A DNA stretch of 16,441 bases from OMOG01 sp041485845 (lineage in GTDB: Bacteria > Acidobacteriota > Terriglobia > Bryobacterales > Bryobacteraceae). Each line of letters opens with the position of its first letter. Within the stretch, counting starts at the first letter, position 1. Positions 12,077 to 16,441 of the stretch are shown piece by piece. The position numbers were made by a program, and so were the translations under genes. The stretch spans positions 1-16,441 of the forward strand of contig JBGPKH010000139.1 in the NCBI GenBank assembly GCA_041485845.1, read 5' to 3'. Below the pieces are notes generated by a model. That model searched no databases. It was not told the DNA's origin and saw only the letters and a program-made list of their open reading frames with translations.

Positions 12077-14293
12077 CTACTGGACAGGAATTCGACTGAG
12101 ACCGCTATTATACGAAGTTCCGGAAACCTGCACGGTCATCGAAAACGAAATGTCATTCCCCGTGGTCATGTCGGCCGGCACCTGGAACGCAACCACGTAC
12201 ACGCCGGGCAGATCCTCGGAAAGGCGCGCGGAAACGAATGGCACGGCTCTCCCTGCCATCCCCACGATGACGGTACCTTGCACGTTGGCCGTGGATCCGG
12301 GTTGCGGTAGCCCCTGCGTACCCACTCCGGGCGTCGTCGCCCCCAAACCCGTTACGAAAGCGACCACCTGCTCACCGCGGCGGGTCGGATTGGCCAGACT
12401 CGCATACGACCCATCGGGTCGAACGATGACGGCGCGGAATGCGCCATCGGACATCTGCGCCTGGAAGATTCCGGGGCCGGCAGCGCCAATCGTCAGGTTC
12501 ACGTTCGAGCTTCCGCTGCCCACGCCCAGGGTCGCCGGAACCGACGCGCCGGTCGCCGCCTCGCAAGGCACCTGGAAAGTAATCTGCTGTTGGCCGGAGG
12601 GATTGGCGCCGATGTTCAGGATGGGCGCCCCGACGTTGCCGATCGTCAACCTAATATTCGAGTTGGGCGCGGGCAGGCCCGGGAACGTCGGACCGGAGCT
12701 GGATACTCCCAGTGAGCCGGGTGAGGTCACCACCGCACCGAGAGCGCAGGGCGAGAGAGAATTCGGCTGGAGGTCCGCGCCGTTCAGGAAGTTGCCCGCG
12801 GTGATCGCCGGTGCGGGCGGCGTTACCGAGAGCGAGAAGGTCTGGCTGCCGGCGCCCGCGACACTCGCCGTGACGGTAGCCGAGCCGGTTACCGAACCGG
12901 CGGTAACGCTCACCTGCGCGCGGCCGCTGCTATCCGTAGTCGCGGCGATGGAATTCAGCGCCACCGGACCGCTCGCGGAGAATTGAACCGTGATGCCCCC
13001 AGGCGATCCGGCGCTGGTCGTCAACTGCACTACCAGAGGCTGCGCGAACGCTGTGTTCACCGCGGCGGTCTGGTTGTTGCCGGAAACGATGTTGAACGCC
13101 GTAATCGTGACCAGCGGGATTACCGTGATGGAAAAAGTGGTGGACTTGGTGGCGTCGCCCGCCAACGTGGCCGTGATCTGAACCGTTCCGGATGTGTTGC
13201 CCGAAATGGTGACGCTGTTGGAAGCCTTGCCGGTGAAGTCGGTTGTTCCGGTCGTCGTGGCGAGGTTCGCGGCGTTCGCCGGCGTCACCTTCCAGTTGAC
13301 CGTGATGCCGCTCAGGGGCTTGCCGCTGGTATCGTCCACTTCAACCTGAAGCAGCGCCGGCAAGGTCTGGCCGGGATTCACCGACTGGCCGTCACCCTGA
13401 GTCTTCTTGATGGTCCCCGCCGCGCCGGGCGTCACATTCTCACGCAGTATCGGCCCGAGCCACGAGGCTTGGACTGGGGTGGGAGTGTTTTCGTCGATGG
13501 GCGAGAATTGCCAGAACCCGGCCGGTGTAACCACGGCGGATGGCACACCTCCCACCGTCACGATGAATTGCCCCCGGCCCGGCTGTCCGCCAAAGACCAC
13601 GCTGCAAGTAGCGTTCCCGTTGAAATCCGTCAATACCGTACCGAAGCCGGCCGATGGGTCGGTCGAGGCGCACACTACTGCCGGTCCCGTCGAGGGGTCC
13701 TGATAGTTAAGAAGTTGGACAGCCGCAAATGGAATCGCGTTGGTGGCCAGCCCGTTGGTTGCGGCGACGTGAATCTGTATCGTCTGGGAGCTCGTAGTGC
13801 CGATCGGTCCCGAAAAAGTGTCGCCGGAGAACGTGTTGGTCAGGCCAGCCTGTACCGAAGGCGTAAAAAAGGTATTTGGCGAGGTAAGCAGTTGAGTCAG
13901 TGTGAAGTTCACAGTGTTGCCGCCGCTGACGTTGGCAGCAACGGTTGTCTGCAAGATCGACGACAGAAAGTTCGCGGTGGGAAACAGATTCACCGGAAGA
14001 GAATAAAAGACGCTTGCCAGGCCAGTCACGTCAGTGACGCTGGTCGCCTGATTCGTGCCCGTAGCAAGGAAAAGTCCATTAGTCCCCGCGGCATTCCAGT
14101 TGATCGTAGCGCCCGATAGCGGACTGCCATTGGCATCCGTTACCTTGACCTCCAGCGGCCGAACGCTGAGATTAGAAGAGCTGAACACCTGTCCATTTCC
14201 GGAAACCACGGAAATAGTCTGGGCCGTAGCCGCGGACGCGAAGGCCAGCGCGGCCGCCACCGCCGCCAATACGATCGATCTAAGTCTGTTCAA
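12077..14293 (-). CDS. Secreted Ig-like repeat protein with TIGR03437-type C-terminal domain
   Basis: This is a predicted exported protein of 738 residues, function unknown. A signal peptide (residues 1-24, NRLRSIVLAAVAAALAFASA core, cleavage near ATA-Q) is followed by about four Ig-like beta-sandwich modules (roughly 25-132, 133-258, 295-392, 396-490). These contain bacterial Ig (Big_1/invasin-like) phrases such as VKVTDANGSPLSGATINWNA and VEVDDTSGKPLSGITVNWKV. The C-terminal part (about 497-738) with QQQITFQVPCEA, PGIFQAQ, NPTRRGEQVVAFVTGLGATT and LPGVYVVAFQVPA matches my memory of TIGR03437, a domain common in Solibacter. Likely cell-surface or secreted, perhaps adhesive; this is inferred. 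The start is TTG, chosen because AGGAGGT lies 4 nt upstream and no ATG follows before the signal peptide. It has its own terminator and is not part of dcw. Confidence 0.85.
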   Translation of the reverse strand: MNRLRSIVLAAVAAALAFASAATAQTISVVSGNGQVFSSSNLSVRPLEVKVTDANGSPLSGATINWNAAGTNGLFLATGTNQATSVTDVTGLASVFYSLPVNLFPTANFLSSILQTTVAANVSGGNTVNFTLTQLLTSPNTFFTPSVQAGLTNTFSGDTFSGPIGTTSSQTIQIHVAATNGLATNAIPFAAVQLLNYQDPSTGPAVVCASTDPSAGFGTVLTDFNGNATCSVVFGGQPGRGQFIVTVGGVPSAVVTPAGFWQFSPIDENTPTPVQASWLGPILRENVTPGAAGTIKKTQGDGQSVNPGQTLPALLQVEVDDTSGKPLSGITVNWKVTPANAANLATTTGTTDFTGKASNSVTISGNTSGTVQITATLAGDATKSTTFSITVIPLVTITAFNIVSGNNQTAAVNTAFAQPLVVQLTTSAGSPGGITVQFSASGPVALNSIAATTDSSGRAQVSVTAGSVTGSATVTASVAGAGSQTFSLSVTPPAPAITAGNFLNGADLQPNSLSPCALGAVVTSPGSLGVSSSGPTFPGLPAPNSNIRLTIGNVGAPILNIGANPSGQQQITFQVPCEAATGASVPATLGVGSGSSNVNLTIGAAGPGIFQAQMSDGAFRAVIVRPDGSYASLANPTRRGEQVVAFVTGLGATTPGVGTQGLPQPGSTANVQGTVIVGMAGRAVPFVSARLSEDLPGVYVVAFQVPADMTTGNDISFSMTVQVSGTSYNSGLSRIPVQ

Positions 14294-14297
14294 GATT

Positions 14298-14304
14298 ACC
14301 TCCT
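14298..14304 (-). promoter_or_regulatory. Strong Shine-Dalgarno sequence that sets a TTG start
   Basis: AGGAGGT on the minus strand (14304-14298) lies 4 nt before TTG at 14293-14291. It is the best ribosome binding site in the window and decides the start of the Ig-repeat protein over the upstream ATGs of the open frame. Confidence 0.85.
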
Positions 14305-14358
14305 CTTTCCAATGCCATGAACATGGTTGGATTCGCTTGGACGCGGGGGAGTATCTGT

Positions 14359-14367
14359 AGTGTACCA
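14359..14367 (-). promoter_or_regulatory. Possible extended -10 promoter of the Ig-repeat protein gene
   Basis: TGGTACACT on the minus strand fits the extended -10 form TGnTANNNT (TACACT, four of six to TATAAT). No convincing -35 is seen 17 nt upstream. It lies about 65 nt before the TTG start and after the terminator of the preceding gene, so a promoter is expected in this 162-nt spacer. Confidence 0.35.
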
Positions 14368-14400
14368 CAGGGACCATCGGCACGAGTCCTGGTGTTTCTG

Positions 14401-14433
14401 AAAAAAAAAGAGGGGAGCCGAAGCCCCCCTCTT
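14401..14433 (-). terminator. Strong intrinsic terminator after the secreted protein gene
   Basis: On the minus strand AAGAGGGG and CCCCTCTT form the stem, extended by GC/GC around a TTCG tetraloop. A run of nine further T follows directly (plus-strand A 14401-14409). It begins 22 nt after the stop at 14456. Textbook intrinsic terminator. Confidence 0.92.
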
Positions 14434-14455
14434 GAAAAGATCCACGGCTTTCTGT

Positions 14456-16432
14456 TTAGTTGCCCAAACCTTCACCGGCCGGGCTGCCGTTGTTGCGGTT
14501 GAGCGTGCCATTGATAACCAAGGCCAGATAGCCCTCCGCCAGATTGCGCGTAAGGGCGTCGGTGATGAACGCAAAACCGTGAGCGTACTGGAAGTTGCAC
14601 AGGGCGAACATATAGCCCTGGAACCCCGGGGCCACCTTCGGATCCGACAACAGGGCGGTGTAGACCGTTCCCGTCGGGACGTTAGGGGTGGTGACGTTCG
14701 GCGTCTTGCCGCTTCCGTCATAAAAGCTCAGCGAGCAAGTGCCGTTCTGGGCGCTTGTGCCGATTGGATCGGTCGAAGTGTTCGAGATCGCGATACCGGT
14801 GTCGAAACCGGACACGTTGGCCACGTACGGGAAGAGCAGCAAGGTCTGGCAGATGGCGATGTTCATTACGTTCCTGGCCGACGAGGTATCCGCAAAACGC
14901 GGGATGGTCAAGCTGCTGGAAGCCTGCGAACCCGCGCTGGTGCTGAACGGAACCGGAGCCGTCGGAGCGTAGCTGGCGTTCACCGTTGCCGTTCCCGGGA
15001 GCGGAGAGTTGTTGCCGGGGTTGGGGCTAAACTGCGTCCACACCCCGAAGATGAACTGCTCGTTGGTGGCAGGGTTGGTGTTGATGACTTCCCAAACTGC
15101 CGTATACGAAGCGCCCGCGACCGCGCCGCCCGACGTAATGTCGTACAAGCCAGTGGTGGCGGGGCTGCCGTTGATACCGGTGGTCGGGGACAGAACCGGC
15201 GGGAAGCCGTTGGCGTCCGGAGACGCTTCACCGTTGATCAGCACGGCGTACGAACTGGTGTTCGTGTTGCCGGCCGGGGCAGCGGTGTTGGCAGAGGTGA
15301 CGTTGGCGGCCAGGTTCGTCACGGAGACGAAGATGCGAACACCCGGCGACACGTTGTTGAATACGGCCTTCAGGCGAGTCCCGTAGTCAGCCAATCCGGC
15401 AGCGAAGCCGCCGTTGCTGGCCGCGGGGAAGTAGAATCCCGATTCCGAGTTATAGATCGTACCAGGGATGTTCTGTGTTGAGGGAGTGCCGGACTGGCCG
15501 TTATAAGCAGCCGTCGGAGCAACCCTGGTCTTGAACGCGGTACCGAAGTTCTCGTTGTACCGGAGGATCGCTACACCCAGGGGGTTGCCGCTGGTGTTGC
15601 CGGGGCCGCACTGGTTGAAGCCGCCGCCGCCGCTCCCCAAGCCACTGGAGTTGTTGGAGTTACGGAAATCAACGCTCAAACCGTTCTGGATGAAGCCGGC
15701 GGTCTGCACCGGGGTGTTGATCGGGAGCGAAGTGCTGCCGCTGATCGAAACCGATGCCAGCAACTGGGTGGTGCCAGCCTGACCGCCGCCGCCTAAGCCA
15801 GAAATGTTCGCGCGCACGTTCGTGATGCGGAAAATGCGCTGTACGCCCGCCGAAACCGGGGCGAGAATGGGAATACCTTGGAACGTGACCTGGTTGGCGA
15901 CAACGAGGCCCTGGAACACGTTCGCGGCGGCAGCGCCGGCGGAATTGACGGCCACCTGTATCGTGCCGCCGTTCACGGTTCGGTCCGAAGCGAAGGCAAC
16001 GCATCCGCCAGGGCCGGCTCCCAGACCCGGAGTCGTGCATAGAGTCTGCGGCGCCTGCGGCCCGAAGCCGGCTACCGGCGCCGGAAGAGTCGCAACGCCC
16101 GGCTCATCCATCAGCAGCAGGGCTTCTGACGAGTTTGAAGCTCCCCCGTTGCCCAGAATACGGCTGGTCACTTGGGTACCGAGACTAACCGTAATGTTGG
16201 CCGTCGGAATCGCCGCGCCCGTCGTCGTCGCCGTGCCGCCCGTGCAGGTCAGAACGATGTCGCCGATCAGTTCGGTCAACCCTTCAGCGCGCAACGCCGG
16301 AGGAACCGCGACGGTGGCCGAACATAATAGTGGGCCGCCTTGGGTGCCGCCGCCGCCTACCTGCGCGCCGGCCAGCCCTGCAAAGATGGCTAGCACAGCT
16401 AACGCAGTAATCCATCTGCGAAAATCTACCAT
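14456..16432 (-). CDS. Secreted protein of unknown function (acidobacterial type)
   Basis: The product is 658 residues long. A signal peptide (MVDFRRWITALAVLAIFAGLAGA, cleavage near GAQ, residues 22-24) is followed by a Gly-rich linker and mature sequence rich in Gly, Ala, Thr, Ser and Asn with eight Cys (first at 37 and 63). The N-terminal part (CSATVAVPPALRAEGLTELI, then DIVLTCTGG) and the C-terminal part (LLLFPYVANVSGFDTGIAIS, then CNFQYAHGFAFITDA) look like conserved blocks around a variable middle. I recall similar blocks in other Solibacter-type proteins but cannot name a family. The composition suggests an all-beta extracellular protein. The ATG at 16432 has AAGGA 4 nt upstream. Its promoter lies outside the window. 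It is a separate transcription unit ending in a strong terminator. Confidence 0.8.
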   Translation of the reverse strand: MVDFRRWITALAVLAIFAGLAGAQVGGGGTQGGPLLCSATVAVPPALRAEGLTELIGDIVLTCTGGTATTTGAAIPTANITVSLGTQVTSRILGNGGASNSSEALLLMDEPGVATLPAPVAGFGPQAPQTLCTTPGLGAGPGGCVAFASDRTVNGGTIQVAVNSAGAAAANVFQGLVVANQVTFQGIPILAPVSAGVQRIFRITNVRANISGLGGGGQAGTTQLLASVSISGSTSLPINTPVQTAGFIQNGLSVDFRNSNNSSGLGSGGGGFNQCGPGNTSGNPLGVAILRYNENFGTAFKTRVAPTAAYNGQSGTPSTQNIPGTIYNSESGFYFPAASNGGFAAGLADYGTRLKAVFNNVSPGVRIFVSVTNLAANVTSANTAAPAGNTNTSSYAVLINGEASPDANGFPPVLSPTTGINGSPATTGLYDITSGGAVAGASYTAVWEVINTNPATNEQFIFGVWTQFSPNPGNNSPLPGTATVNASYAPTAPVPFSTSAGSQASSSLTIPRFADTSSARNVMNIAICQTLLLFPYVANVSGFDTGIAISNTSTDPIGTSAQNGTCSLSFYDGSGKTPNVTTPNVPTGTVYTALLSDPKVAPGFQGYMFALCNFQYAHGFAFITDALTRNLAEGYLALVINGTLNRNNGSPAGEGLGN

Positions 16433-16441
16433 TTCCTTCTC

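Noticed and set aside
12983..15481. Long plus-strand frames (378 and 349 residues) antisense to the two secreted-protein genes
   Set aside because: Arg/Gly-rich shadows; the minus-strand frames have signal peptides, ribosome binding sites and terminators.

Overview
The window looks like a piece of an Acidobacteriota chromosome, most likely the Solibacter/Bryobacter group (order Bryobacterales). The evidence is the high GC content, a MurE with the meso-diaminopimelate DNPR motif, a secreted Ig-like protein ending in what I recognise as a TIGR03437-type C-terminal domain (a family very abundant in Solibacter), and short palindromes of the form GGTTGNCAACC in the spacers. The assignment rests on recognition, not on a search. 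Every gene I can support lies on the minus strand.

Reading in the direction of transcription, from right to left: a secreted protein of unknown function (16432-14456) ends at a strong intrinsic terminator. A secreted Ig-repeat protein (14293-12077) follows, starting at TTG and ending at a second terminator. Then comes the division and cell wall (dcw) cluster from its first gene: mraZ, rsmH, an ftsL-like gene, ftsI (with a PASTA domain), murE, murF, mraY, murD, ftsW, a small four-helix-bundle gene that is frameshifted, and murG, which runs off the left edge. A candidate promoter and four 10-bp-spaced boxes that fit a MraZ operator precede mraZ. The cluster builds the peptidoglycan precursor (MurE, MurF and MurD in the cytoplasm, MraY and MurG for lipid I and lipid II) and supplies the septal synthase pair FtsW/FtsI with its FtsL partner.

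The unusual part is the spacers. Elsewhere this operon is very tight (for example 1 nt between murD and ftsW and 6 nt between mraZ and rsmH), but from ftsL onwards six of seven gene junctions carry short repeats of two families. Family 1 consists of palindromes with a TTG-N-CAA core that directly abut the stop codons of ftsL and mraY. Family 2 consists of G-tract repeats (TTAGGGG/TTGGGG) joined to GCTCGCTNCGCTCGCT. In one place two family-2 copies form inverted arms of about 54 bp around the four-helix-bundle gene, which makes a candidate small mobile element of about 480 bp between ftsW and murG. It resembles the 23S rRNA intervening sequences that carry the same protein family between complementary ends. 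The element appears to supply the present start codon and first 19 or so codons of murG. A cargo-less version lies between ftsI and murE, and half copies lie at the murE/murF and murF/mraY junctions, where they supply the murE stop codon and the last codons of murF.
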